Source: Fimbriimonadaceae bacterium
GTDB lineage: Bacteria; Armatimonadota; Fimbriimonadia; Fimbriimonadales; Fimbriimonadaceae
Direction: 5' to 3'
Assembly (NCBI GenBank): GCA_019694835.1
Contig: JAIBBE010000022.1
Location: 62,001 to 126,000, forward strand
Length of the DNA: 64,000 nt
Shown here: positions 1-9,521 of the stretch, piece after piece
Layout of the letters: every line of letters begins with the position of its first letter
Position numbering within the stretch: position 1 is the stretch's first letter
Notes under the pieces: model-generated
The model's input: only the letters and a program-made list of their open reading frames with translations
Told to the model about the DNA's origin: nothing
Database searches by the model: none
Position numbers and translations under genes: made by a program

Positions 1-68
1 ACGAGCACCTCAGACCCCATCGCCCCGCGAACGTCCTGAAACGCCATCCCCAACCGCGCCCGTGCCAA
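1..68 (-). CDS. 5' end of unrecognised protein, paralogue of the gene at 9522-10172 (partial)
   Basis: The first 67 bases match positions 10105-10171 with only two mismatches, and the minus strand reads LARARLGMAFQDVRGAMG, the same N-terminus as the gene ending at 9522. The gene runs off the left edge, so only about 22 codons are visible. The in-frame start is TTG at 68; no in-frame ATG lies upstream, and the ATG at 75 is out of frame. A TTG start is also used by the third family member at 24596, which supports this reading. Function unknown; see the 9522-10172 entry for family features. Confidence 0.6.
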   Translation of the reverse strand, partial: MARARLGMAFQDVRGAMGSEVL

Positions 69-200
69 GCAACATCTTACTTTTGTGCGTCCTCTCCGAG
101 ACCGCGCTGGACCAATTTGCCCTTGGGAGTAGGACTGGTTTTTGGGAGAACATCTAGAAGTTCTTCTGTGAAACAGAATGACCCGTTGTATACTCACCTG

Positions 201-3200
201 ATGTGGTTGTCAGTCGCTAGACGGGTACTGACGCACGGGATTCGTGCATTGGCTTTAGTAGCGGTCTGCGCGGTGAGCACTCCAAGTGCATCTGCGCAAC
301 TCGCTGGATGGGGCAAGGTTGGCCAAACCGGCACGATCTGGGGCTTCCGAGGGATGGTTGAATCTCCAGTGCCCCTTGAGAACCTCTCAGCAGCTGTTTC
401 CGTTGGCGTTAGTCGCACACACTCAGTCGCAATCGGCCCAACAAATTCAGCTTGGCGGTGGGGGCGCAACTTGCCCTATCCGGCGGAATTCACGGGCACT
501 GGAGGTCTAGTTACTGCAGGTGCCCTAACGGTGACATCTGAGTTTCTGCAAGGTGAGAACTGGTTTAGTGTCGACACGTCGTCTGCGACCGTGGTAGGTG
601 CCGACCACACGGTTTGGACGGCCACCGAGAATGCCAGCAGTTTCACACGACGCTATGACCTTGAGCCAGCTGCTTACGCTGCTGGCGGGCTCATTCTCCT
701 TCAGTCCGGCGAAGTTCGCTACACGAGTGGAAACAGCACTGGCATTTTCAATGCACAGCACATCGCGGCCTCTGGCAGTATCTGGGCACCGCAATCTCAG
801 AATCTCGATCGGCCGGCAAGGTACATTGCGGCTCTCGCCTCGGGGCAGGTAGTGAGTTGGGATGACTACAGTTCTCCATACGTTAACGAGACTCTAAGCG
901 GTACTGTACAGGTGGCGTGCAATACAACCAGCTACTACGCTCTGACCGCGAGTGGCTTTGTTTATTGTTTTCCTTCTCCTTACGACAGTGCCCAACTCAT
1001 TCCAGGTATCAGTCAGGTCGTTCAAATCGCGGCTGGAGAAAAGTCCTGCTTCGCAATACGGTCTGATGGGACCCTCTGGGCATGGGGCTACGATGATGGA
1101 CGTCTAGGCCTTGGCGGTCCTGCGACGTTGGCTACAATCACGGTGCCACAGCGGGTGAGCGAGCTGTCCAATGTCACTGGCATTTGGGCTGGCGGAGACA
1201 ACGCTTTTGCTATGGGTGCTTGGACTAATGTTTCTCCCGAAGCTTTGGATGATAGCTACAATGTTAGCGCTGCTGGATACTTGGAGAGTCAGGTTACTTC
1301 AAACGACATCGAGCCTTCAGGCATCCTCTATTGCTTCCCCATATCCACACCTCCTTACGCGGAAGATTTCTCATTTGACTTCGACGGCAGCTTTATCTAC
1401 CGCCCGTGGCGCGGCTTTGGAGGACTTGATAAGTTTGAATATGTCGTCTTCGATGGATTCGAATTTTCGTTGCCAGCTACTGTCTGGATCACCGTAGCGC
1501 CCATTGCAATTACGCCGGCACCAGATCAGTTTACGGTTAGACGAGACACACTCAAACCTCGAACATGGCCCGGAGTTCTTGAGAATGATTCCAGCTCGAT
1601 GAATGGCCTCAGCGCGGTTCTGGCATCCCCGCCAAGCCATGCCGACTGGTTCAATCTCTACCCTGACGGAACCGTTTCCTATCGTCCAGCACCGGGCTTT
1701 GTGGGTATCGATTACTTTACATACCGCGTTTTCGATGGACGAACTCTAAGCATCCCGACCACTGTGACCGTTACGGTTACAGGCGGCAATCGGATACCTA
1801 TCGGCGTGTCCGACTACTATGGCGCGACATCCGGCCAAGCGAGGACGATCCCTTCACCTGGTGTGCTGCATAATGATGTCGACCTCGACGGGAATGCTCT
1901 AAGTGCCCAATTGTTGAGTCCGCCGACTGGGTTTTCAAACTTTTCATTGAATGCTGATGGCACGGTGTCTTTTACTGCTCCGGCCAACTTTACGGTGAGC
2001 CGCGACTTCAGCTATCGCGTCTTTGATGGCTCGGAGTGGTCCGCACCAATAACCTCATCCATTAGCCCAACAGCTCCCCGCTATGACATAATTGCGACGA
2101 TCGATACTCCCTATGCAATCGGCGACTGTAACGACTTTGGGGACTGGGGCGTAACCAGGAGCGTTTCCGGCAATGCAAGGGCTTATCTCTCACAGGGCGG
2201 CCAGCAACCGACGCTCGGAGGCCAGCACGGATATGTGACTGGGATAAATAACTACGGTATTGCCGTAGGCTTTGCCGAACGATCGAATGGCACTGTTCGC
2301 GCGGTTGTGTACGGTCCAGGACCTATCGACCTCGGTACTCTTGGCGGAGATACGTCCAAGGCTTACGACATCGGAGACAATGGCTGGATTGCCGGCGAGG
2401 CCCAAATGCCGAATGGCGAAACCCATGCCTGCCTCTGGCAGAATCGAGTGAGCTACGACCTGGGAACCCTCGGCGGGTCGTACAGCTTGGCGCGCTGCAT
2501 AACTAAGGAAGGAGAGGTTTACGGCTGGGCTGAGTCCGATGAGGGTCGAACCTTGGCGTTCCGATGGACCGAAACGGCAGGAATGGTTCCTCTTGAAACG
2601 CCAACGGGTTTTTCGAGCTTTGCAACTGGTGCCGGATCGAACGGATTCGGAGCAAGCGCTCCAGTCGGTTGGATCGAGAATCTCACAACGGGGTCGACCT
2701 ACGGGGTGATATGGTCGCCGTCTGGAGCTCTCTTGGACGTCCACGCCACCTTACCGGGACGTTTGATAGGATCCATCGAAGACCTGGGAGTGGGCTATTG
2801 GCAGGCATCTGGGCAGCGGATGGCCGCACCACCTGTCGAGTATTTCATCGACGATCGCTTATCGGGAACGATCTTCACCGAGTTCTTCGGTGCTGGCTGC
2901 AGGCTTAAGAGTGGTGCCGTGATGGGGCTCACGGGCGGAAATCCGAAAGCCACATTTCTGGTGCGCTCACTGAACCCAGCTCCCGACCCGGGATACCCAC
3001 GGGGCCGAGGGACCGGAGATGCTTCGATCAGCAAGCCGCGAGTTGTAGGGGGCGAGGAAATTCTCTTAGAGTATCGTGGTGAAAACCTTGAGCGGGTCTC
3101 TCTGACTGTGACGCAAGGTGCCCAGGCTGTTAGCTTGCCTGGAATCGATTTCCATGAGAATGACTTTCCTTTGCGCATAGCAACGCAACCTGTTTCCACG

Positions 3201-3731
3201 TTAACTACCGTGACTATTCGTCTCAACCCCACCGCGTGGGACCCCGTCTCTGTGACCTTCGATGTGGTGCCCGGAGATACGACCCTTTCGGGCTTCGTAA
3301 GTTTGCAGGACTATGCTGGAGTCGCCTCAGGAATTCCGCTGACAATTGAATTACGGCAACTGGGGACGAATACGGTCGTCGGCACCTGGCCAGCAATTCT
3401 GGGCGCAAACAGCCGCTTTGCCCTCGCGTCCGGGCTGCCAACCGGAACCTATGATGTGGTCGTTAAGGCATCACACTGGTTGGCCCGTCGCTATAATGGG
3501 ATCCATATTGGGGCCGCTAACCCTGCGGAAATCACGGTGAGCCTCATTAACGGAGACTGCGATGGTGACAATGAGGTCGCGATCGGTGACTACAGTTTGC
3601 TCTCGCTCGCTTACGGGTCAAGTCCGGGCGAACCTCGCTGGAATGGGATGGCCGACCTTGATGGCGACAGCGAAATCAACATCGGCGACTACTCGATCCT
3701 ATCGGTTAATTACGGCCTGGTCGGAGACTAA
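201..3731 (+). CDS. Secreted multidomain protein: RCC1-like, cadherin-like, HAF repeats and dockerin-like tail
   Basis: About 1176 residues. A signal peptide (residues 1-33, ending SASA) points to ATG 201 rather than the in-frame start 84 bases upstream. Residues about 50-340 carry RCC1-type propeller repeats (for example DGTLWAWGYDDGRLG). Residues about 350-620 hold three cadherin/VCBS-like repeats, each ending in F-x-Y-x-V-F-D-G. Residues about 630-815 are HAF repeats (DLGTLGG occurs twice). Near 1030-1113 is a beta-sandwich with GTYDVVVKASHWLARRY, followed by a dockerin-like pair of calcium loops (DGDNEVAIGDY and DGDSEINIGDY). It is probably an exported surface or matrix protein. The next gene starts one base after the stop, so the two are likely co-transcribed. 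Ligand and partner are not evident. Confidence 0.85.
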   Translation: MWLSVARRVLTHGIRALALVAVCAVSTPSASAQLAGWGKVGQTGTIWGFRGMVESPVPLENLSAAVSVGVSRTHSVAIGPTNSAWRWGRNLPYPAEFTGTGGLVTAGALTVTSEFLQGENWFSVDTSSATVVGADHTVWTATENASSFTRRYDLEPAAYAAGGLILLQSGEVRYTSGNSTGIFNAQHIAASGSIWAPQSQNLDRPARYIAALASGQVVSWDDYSSPYVNETLSGTVQVACNTTSYYALTASGFVYCFPSPYDSAQLIPGISQVVQIAAGEKSCFAIRSDGTLWAWGYDDGRLGLGGPATLATITVPQRVSELSNVTGIWAGGDNAFAMGAWTNVSPEALDDSYNVSAAGYLESQVTSNDIEPSGILYCFPISTPPYAEDFSFDFDGSFIYRPWRGFGGLDKFEYVVFDGFEFSLPATVWITVAPIAITPAPDQFTVRRDTLKPRTWPGVLENDSSSMNGLSAVLASPPSHADWFNLYPDGTVSYRPAPGFVGIDYFTYRVFDGRTLSIPTTVTVTVTGGNRIPIGVSDYYGATSGQARTIPSPGVLHNDVDLDGNALSAQLLSPPTGFSNFSLNADGTVSFTAPANFTVSRDFSYRVFDGSEWSAPITSSISPTAPRYDIIATIDTPYAIGDCNDFGDWGVTRSVSGNARAYLSQGGQQPTLGGQHGYVTGINNYGIAVGFAERSNGTVRAVVYGPGPIDLGTLGGDTSKAYDIGDNGWIAGEAQMPNGETHACLWQNRVSYDLGTLGGSYSLARCITKEGEVYGWAESDEGRTLAFRWTETAGMVPLETPTGFSSFATGAGSNGFGASAPVGWIENLTTGSTYGVIWSPSGALLDVHATLPGRLIGSIEDLGVGYWQASGQRMAAPPVEYFIDDRLSGTIFTEFFGAGCRLKSGAVMGLTGGNPKATFLVRSLNPAPDPGYPRGRGTGDASISKPRVVGGEEILLEYRGENLERVSLTVTQGAQAVSLPGIDFHENDFPLRIATQPVSTLTTVTIRLNPTAWDPVSVTFDVVPGDTTLSGFVSLQDYAGVASGIPLTIELRQLGTNTVVGTWPAILGANSRFALASGLPTGTYDVVVKASHWLARRYNGIHIGAANPAEITVSLINGDCDGDNEVAIGDYSLLSLAYGSSPGEPRWNGMADLDGDSEINIGDYSILSVNYGLVGD

Positions 3732-3732
3732 T

Positions 3733-5274
3733 ATGAGACACATTCTCCTCGTCATCCTTCTCGTCATTGCAGGCAAGACTGTGCTGGCCCAACCCTCTCC
3801 CTATTTGAGCTATCAGGGCCGGTTGGTGCAACCCAATGGTGTGCCGGTTCCTGATGGCAACCAGACGGTGACGGTCCGAATTTATGCCTCGGTGTCGGCG
3901 ACGACGCCCCTATGGAGTGAAACCGTCACGGTACAGAGCAAACGCGGTGTCATCTCCTTGCTTCTCGGAACCCAGACTCCTCTCTCCCAAACGATCTTCT
4001 CAGGTGGCGCAACGTTCGTCGAAGTCCAGCCTACTGGCCAGCTGCCGCTTGGCCCTCGCACTCCCTTGACCACCGTGCCCTGGGCATTTTGGACAGATCG
4101 GGCGCTGATCGCCAATACTGTTGCCGACGGTGGGATTACGACGTCGAAGCTCGCTATCGGATCAGTCTCCTCGTCTCGTCTGGCGGATGGAGCCGTGACT
4201 ACGAACAAGTTGGCGGGAGGATCTGTCACTTCAAATAGCATACTTGATGGTAATGTCCTCAATGCAGATCTTGCTGACAATGCCATTACCACCCTGAAGA
4301 TCATGCCTGGAGCGATCGACGCTAGTCGGTTAGGATGGGGTGCTGTTACTTCAAGTACCATACTCGATGGTAATGTCCTTAACGCAGATCTTGCTGACAA
4401 CGCCATTACAACCCTCAAGGTCATGGCTGGAGCGATCGACTCCAATCGGTTGACAGCAGACCACAATTCCCTGGTCAAAGTCTCCGGTGGCCTGCTTACG
4501 GCTCAAACCAGCGGAAGAATTGGCATCGGAACTGGAAACAGCATAGCAAAGCTGGATGTGGTAGGTTCCGATCTTTTCGGCATTCGCTATGCGAGTTCAG
4601 GGGAAGGTAGAATCAACGTTTCCGATCCTGTCCAAGGATGGTCGTTCGCCGCCGGCTGGGGAACTTTGGGCGACTTTTCAATCCTAGAAGAAGGTGTGAG
4701 TCCCAGACTCTACATCAAAAATGACACGGGGCGCGTTGGAATCGGCACCACGAACCCGGACAGCTTACTTCATGTCAATGGTCGCATTAAGTCCACGAAT
4801 GTCTCGATCGGCGGTGATAACGTTGATGCTCACCGTCTTTCGGTCTTTGGGACAGCCTACAAGAACGCTGGCGGCAATACCTGGGCGACAACCAGTGATC
4901 GCCGATTAAAGCAAGACATTCGACCCATCGATCACGCCTTAAGTAAATTGCTGGAATTACAGGGTCGCAACTTTCGCTGGAGGCCAGAAACCTCAACGGC
5001 TAAGTCAGATCCTGGCGAACAGATGGGTTTCATTGCACAGGAAGCCGAAAGGGTCTTTCCAGGTTGGGTCTCCCAGTCGAACCTTGGATTCAAGCTTCTG
5101 AATCCAATCGGCTTTGACGCCCTCGCCGTTGAGGCAATCCGAGAGCAGCAGAATCAAATGGAGTCGCTCCGCCGAGAGAACGAGTTGCTCCGAAGGCAGA
5201 ATGCTGCATTCGAGGCAAGGCTCCTCAGGCTTGAAAGGGCAATTGCACGGAGCCCCATCACGAGGAGGCGATGA
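3733..5274 (+). CDS. Secreted fibre-like protein with C-terminal S74 intramolecular chaperone
   Basis: 513 residues beginning at ATG 3733, one base after the previous stop. A signal peptide (residues 1-20, ending VLAQ) is followed by a beta-rich domain (residues about 22-135, starting YLSYQGRLVQPNG). Then come S/T-rich coiled repeats including two near-identical 40-residue units (ILDGNVLNADLADNAITTLK). The C-terminus from about residue 385 matches the peptidase S74 / endosialidase chaperone family: SDRRLKQDI with the expected catalytic Ser near residue 388, then GFIAQEAERVFP. It ends in a coiled coil (residues about 465-505, ESLRRENELLRRQ). In this family the domain trimerises fibres and cuts itself off. 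Here it is exported by a cell rather than being part of a phage tail cluster. The trimeric surface-fibre role is inference. Confidence 0.85.
   Translation: MRHILLVILLVIAGKTVLAQPSPYLSYQGRLVQPNGVPVPDGNQTVTVRIYASVSATTPLWSETVTVQSKRGVISLLLGTQTPLSQTIFSGGATFVEVQPTGQLPLGPRTPLTTVPWAFWTDRALIANTVADGGITTSKLAIGSVSSSRLADGAVTTNKLAGGSVTSNSILDGNVLNADLADNAITTLKIMPGAIDASRLGWGAVTSSTILDGNVLNADLADNAITTLKVMAGAIDSNRLTADHNSLVKVSGGLLTAQTSGRIGIGTGNSIAKLDVVGSDLFGIRYASSGEGRINVSDPVQGWSFAAGWGTLGDFSILEEGVSPRLYIKNDTGRVGIGTTNPDSLLHVNGRIKSTNVSIGGDNVDAHRLSVFGTAYKNAGGNTWATTSDRRLKQDIRPIDHALSKLLELQGRNFRWRPETSTAKSDPGEQMGFIAQEAERVFPGWVSQSNLGFKLLNPIGFDALAVEAIREQQNQMESLRRENELLRRQNAAFEARLLRLERAIARSPITRRR
4228..4451 (+). repeat. Tandem 120-bp in-gene repeat in the fibre-like gene
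   Basis: Two copies, 4228-4347 and 4348-4451 (the second shorter), with an exact 120-base period (GATGGTAATGTCCT at 4246 and 4366). They differ mostly at third codon positions, so the protein repeat is kept in frame. Confidence 0.9.
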
Positions 5275-5318
5275 CCGTTGCCAGAACCTATTGATTCATT
5301 CGAGGTGAGGAAGCAGCG

Positions 5319-6593
5319 ATGATTCGACTGTCAATCGCACTAATCCTGGCCCTTGGACCCGCAGCATGTGTAGCCCAGTCTTTCCGGGTACGCGTAGATA
5401 CAAGTGTTGCTGCTGCAGGACAGCAGGCAACTCTCCGCGCCTGGCTAGAACGGCAGGATGGCACAGACTGGGTGCCCGATCCGACAACGCGCATCTTTCA
5501 GTTCTACGTCAACAATCTCCCCGCCTTGGCGATTCGCGGACAAGGGTCGTCGGGTAAGGCCGAAGGACCTTACGCAGTTCCGATTGGCTTCGCCGCGAAC
5601 CACTGGCCTATTCGGGTTGAGACCCCCAATCCGTTCGGCGTGAACGTTGTCGGAAACGGAACACTGCGAGTCGGCCGTTTCCCATGCAGACTAACGGTTA
5701 ACGCTGCCAGCTTTTCGAAGGAATCAGGGGGAGGTTTCGCGGCAACTCTGAGCGACACTGCGTCCTTGCCAATCGCCGGCAAAGTTATCACATTCCGCTT
5801 AAACGGCAACGTCGTTGGAACCAGTACCACCACTCTGCAAGGATTGGCCTGGCTCGACTATCGAGCCATAGCGGACACCTCAGGTGCACATATCCTAAGT
5901 GCGAGTTTCGCGGGTGATATCGAATGGAGTTCTACTTCAGCAAATAGTGCTTTCACACTGACGGATGAGGTCGGCCTGCAGTCGGCGGCTATTGCCACGG
6001 GTGCCGTCCATGGAACGGCGGGAGCGATGGAGTGGTCCACCACCTTTGGCCAGGCGATATCGGCACGAACTTCGCACGACGACCTCATGTCCTCCGGCAC
6101 GCTCGGACTCCGCTCTGGATTTTATCGTATCGATCCACTTGAGTATGCTACTGTTCGCGGGACGGTAACACTCTCAAACCTTGATGCTAACGTGCAAGGC
6201 GTGCCAATCGAGCTAGAGGTGCGGTTCCCTGGAACGTCCTTGCCCCTCGAACATGCAAATGTCCAGTTGAGTGCGAGCGGTGGCTTCGCTTACCTCTCAA
6301 CAACGCCGCACGGAACCTATGACGTCGCGGTTAAAGGTACGCACTGGTTGCGGAAGACGCTACGCGGAGTGCAGATTGCTGAAACAAACCTTCATTGGAT
6401 TCTCGTCAACGGCGATGTCGATGGAGACAACGAGGTGGCTATCGGCGATGTCGCTTTGTTGTCGAGCATCTTTGGAGCTGAACTCGGCGATCCCCAGTGG
6501 GATGAGCGAGCAGATCTCAACGGTGACTTGGCGGTAGACATCGGCGACCTCGCAATCCTGTCGGACAACTTCGGACTCGTGGGTGATGACTAG
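5319..6593 (+). CDS. Secreted Ig-like protein with dockerin-like C-terminus
   Basis: 424 residues. ATG 5319 is preceded by a GAGGTGAGGAAG ribosome-binding stretch. The signal peptide is residues 1-19 (ending CVAQ). Residues 20-220 look like bacterial Ig-like domains (PIAGKVITFRLNGNVVG, then SATFAGDIEW-like strands). Residues about 290-355 repeat the beta-sandwich seen in the first gene (GTYDVAVKGTHWLRKTL). Residues 363-424 form two dockerin-like loops (DGDNEVAIGDV and NGDLAVDIGDL). Its last bases overlap the start of the cyclase regulator, so the three secreted-protein genes and the regulator may form one transcription unit. No enzymatic motif is seen. Confidence 0.85.
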   Translation: MIRLSIALILALGPAACVAQSFRVRVDTSVAAAGQQATLRAWLERQDGTDWVPDPTTRIFQFYVNNLPALAIRGQGSSGKAEGPYAVPIGFAANHWPIRVETPNPFGVNVVGNGTLRVGRFPCRLTVNAASFSKESGGGFAATLSDTASLPIAGKVITFRLNGNVVGTSTTTLQGLAWLDYRAIADTSGAHILSASFAGDIEWSSTSANSAFTLTDEVGLQSAAIATGAVHGTAGAMEWSTTFGQAISARTSHDDLMSSGTLGLRSGFYRIDPLEYATVRGTVTLSNLDANVQGVPIELEVRFPGTSLPLEHANVQLSASGGFAYLSTTPHGTYDVAVKGTHWLRKTLRGVQIAETNLHWILVNGDVDGDNEVAIGDVALLSSIFGAELGDPQWDERADLNGDLAVDIGDLAILSDNFGLVGDD

Positions 6594-9456
6594 GTCGGTC
6601 CCTACTAAGCCCCAAGTGGGCATTCTGGCAACGACGGTCTTCTTGCTGACCGACATCGAAGGAAGCACACGCCTTTGGGAGCGCTTTCCCCTCGCAATGC
6701 GGGCGGCAATTCGACGTCACGACCATCACGGCGAGGTGAGCGCTCGAAGTCACAATGGCCTTCTCTTGAAAGAGCGGGGAGAGGGAGACAGCCTCTTCAT
6801 GGTCTTTTCTACACCTCTCGACGCCGTGATCGCGTCGCTGGACTTTCTGCAGCGGCTGAGTCTGGAGCCCTGGCCCGAAGAAGCTCCATTTAAGGTGAGA
6901 ATGGCTGTCCATCTTGGGGAGGCCGAGTTTACGGGCTCAGATTACTATGGCTCTTGCGTAAACCGATGCGCACGCCTGCGGGCGCTTGGCCATGGAGGGC
7001 AGATACTTGTCTCTGCTGCAGTTGCGACTCAAGTGGCCGAGAAGCTGCCGCCGGGGTCGTTCATGCGTGACCTCGGTCTCCAGGCACTGAAGGACCTTAT
7101 GGAACCCGAGCAGGTCTTCCAAATTGCATGGACGGAGTATCCAAACGACTTCCCTCCGTTGAAAGGTCTGAGTTCGACGCCAAACAACCTTCCCCACTTC
7201 ACCACCCCGTTCATTGGACGCGTGGACGACATAAAGCAACTCAAGTCCCTTCTGTCCCAATCAAGGCTGGTGACCGTTTTGGGCCCGGGAGGCTGCGGCA
7301 AAACAAGGCTCGCTATGCAAGTTGCCGCCGAGGTGCTGGAATCCTATGAAGATGGAATCTTCCGCGTGCAACTCGAAAATGTGACCGATCAGGCCGTCGC
7401 GGCAAGTGTATTGGAGGCGTTGGGAGCCGAAGAGGCGGGAGGTTCTTCCATCGAAGCGATCCTCAAACTGCGACTCCGCTCAAAAAAAGTCTGCCTCCTT
7501 TTCGACAACTGCGAGCACGTTCTTGATACAGTTGCGCCGCTCATCGAGGACCTTTTGACGGCTTGCCCTGGGCTCAAGGTGATGGCCACGAGCCGGACGC
7601 CACTGGAGTTGCCCGGTGAAACCCAGTTTAGGCTGGGCACCATGTCGTGCCCTGCCGATGCCACGTTTGCGGCCGCCGCAGCTTCTGACTCCGGACAAAT
7701 GTTCTTGGACGTGGCACGGCGACGCACTCCGGGGTTCAAGATCGAATTGGCCGACGGGCCCGTGCTCGCAGCAATCCTTGCTGGACTAGACGGGCTGCCC
7801 CTCGCGATTGAGTTGGCGGCCGCACGCACTTCAGACCTCACGCTTCATCAAATCTACGATCAGTTAGAGCAGCGCTTCGAGCTGCTCTCGCGCGGATATC
7901 GTACAGCCGCAAAGAGGTCACAGACGATTGAGAGCATGCTCGATTGGAGCGCGGGTTTGCTGCCTGATCGTGCGCGTGACTTGTTTTACGACCTGGCCGT
8001 CTTTCGCCCTGGGTGGACTGCCGCAGACGGCTATGCTGTCTGCAAGCGTGGCAGTGAATCGTATGACCAGTTCACGCACCAACTTAAGATCCTGGTTGAT
8101 GCATCCCTTATCTATTGTCTTACCGATTCCGCGCGCTTTGGTGCCCTACAAAGTATGTGTGAGTATGGAGCCCAACGATTAGCCGGACAGAATCGTGCTG
8201 ACCACCTTCTTGAAAGTCACTATGACCACTACGCAAGTTGGGCGAGAACGCAGGACGAAGCACTCGTTGGTAAGGATCAAGACAGCGCACTAGAAGAACT
8301 GCGCCTCGCGGAAGCGAACCTCAGAGTGGCACTTGGCCGATTCGTTACTCAGGCTCCGCGCAACCTCATCTTAGCGACGACACTCTGGAGATATTGGTTT
8401 GTTCGGGCCAAACTGTCCGAAGGAAGGGCATGGCTGGAGAACGCCCTAAGCAATGCCAGCGGCGCCCCGCACGACCTCGTCGCACGAGCTCATACATGTT
8501 TAGCCAATCTCGCTTGGAAACAGGGAGACTTCGTGGCTGCCGAACACTCGGCCGAAATGGCACTGGTAGTGGCCCGCCAGGCGAATGACGTCCGAGCGGA
8601 AGCGTCCGCCCTTTCGGCGCTCGGCTCGATCCAAATGGATGCTTTGAAGTTGTCCGACGCAGTACCCACCCTGCAAGCGGCACTCAAAAGCAGAAGGGAA
8701 ATCGGTATTCCTCGCGATATCGGTGTCACATTAAACAACCTGGGCCTTCTGTTCTGGAGGCTCAACAATCTTGCCGAAGCCGAGGAGTGCCTCCAAGAAG
8801 CTATCCATATCCGACAGGAGCTTGGCGATGACTTTGGGCTGGCGCTCTCGCTTAACAACCGAGGATTGGTACTGTCGAGACTGGGCAGACACGAGGAGGC
8901 GCGTGAGCTGCACTATGCGGCCCGGCTAACCTTCCAACACAAGCATGACTTAGCATCTTCCGCACACGCCCTTCTGGCCATCGGGGATACGTACTACCAT
9001 AGCGGAGATCTGCTCAATGCGCGAATCAACTATCAGGAAGCCTATGAAGAGTTTCGTAAGGCCGAGGAATACTGGGGATTGGCAGCCGCCGAACTGAGCT
9101 TAGGAGATATCGACCTCCGCGAGTCCGACCTCCCTGCCGCATCTCGCCACTTCTTGCGTGTCTTGGAGACCGCGCTTGAATTAAACCATTCAAGCCACAT
9201 TGCCCATGCCTGTCTAGCCCTTGCACATATTGCCGGCCAAGGGCGGCACACGGGTTCCTACGTGGATACGATGTTAGGCGGCTATTGCTACTTTCGCGTA
9301 GTGGCTGACCTACCCACTGAGCATCACTTTCCTGATGCGCTCATGGAACTTGCAGGTTTGGCCGCTGCAAACGAATACGGCGACTACCCTTCGCATGCAA
9401 AGCTCTTGGATGCCGCCGGTGCGATCTCGGAGAACCAGGGGGCATCCGTCCTTTGA
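6586..9456 (+). CDS. Class III adenylate/guanylate cyclase with NB-ARC ATPase and TPR repeats
   Basis: About 956 residues; start ATG 6586 (GTG 6583 also possible), overlapping the previous stop. Residues 14-185 are a class III nucleotide cyclase: LLTDIEGSTRLWE and GEGDSLFMVF supply the two metal-binding Asp, and CVNRCARL supplies the transition-state Asn and Arg, so it may be active. Residues about 200-480 are an NB-ARC/STAND ATPase with Walker A GPGGCGKTR near residue 232 and Walker B-like VCLLFDNCEH. Residues about 630-905 are TPR repeats. No DNA-binding domain is visible, so output may be cyclic nucleotide or protein interaction. A cytoplasmic signalling ATPase placed behind exported proteins suggests control of that locus (inference). 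Confidence 0.85.
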   Translation: MTRSVPTKPQVGILATTVFLLTDIEGSTRLWERFPLAMRAAIRRHDHHGEVSARSHNGLLLKERGEGDSLFMVFSTPLDAVIASLDFLQRLSLEPWPEEAPFKVRMAVHLGEAEFTGSDYYGSCVNRCARLRALGHGGQILVSAAVATQVAEKLPPGSFMRDLGLQALKDLMEPEQVFQIAWTEYPNDFPPLKGLSSTPNNLPHFTTPFIGRVDDIKQLKSLLSQSRLVTVLGPGGCGKTRLAMQVAAEVLESYEDGIFRVQLENVTDQAVAASVLEALGAEEAGGSSIEAILKLRLRSKKVCLLFDNCEHVLDTVAPLIEDLLTACPGLKVMATSRTPLELPGETQFRLGTMSCPADATFAAAAASDSGQMFLDVARRRTPGFKIELADGPVLAAILAGLDGLPLAIELAAARTSDLTLHQIYDQLEQRFELLSRGYRTAAKRSQTIESMLDWSAGLLPDRARDLFYDLAVFRPGWTAADGYAVCKRGSESYDQFTHQLKILVDASLIYCLTDSARFGALQSMCEYGAQRLAGQNRADHLLESHYDHYASWARTQDEALVGKDQDSALEELRLAEANLRVALGRFVTQAPRNLILATTLWRYWFVRAKLSEGRAWLENALSNASGAPHDLVARAHTCLANLAWKQGDFVAAEHSAEMALVVARQANDVRAEASALSALGSIQMDALKLSDAVPTLQAALKSRREIGIPRDIGVTLNNLGLLFWRLNNLAEAEECLQEAIHIRQELGDDFGLALSLNNRGLVLSRLGRHEEARELHYAARLTFQHKHDLASSAHALLAIGDTYYHSGDLLNARINYQEAYEEFRKAEEYWGLAAAELSLGDIDLRESDLPAASRHFLRVLETALELNHSSHIAHACLALAHIAGQGRHTGSYVDTMLGGYCYFRVVADLPTEHHFPDALMELAGLAAANEYGDYPSHAKLLDAAGAISENQGASVL

Positions 9457-9521
9457 CACTCCCCTCAGCGCAGCGTCGTTCCTCCTCACGCAGGTCCCCC
9501 TCAAGGGAATGAGGGGGAGAT

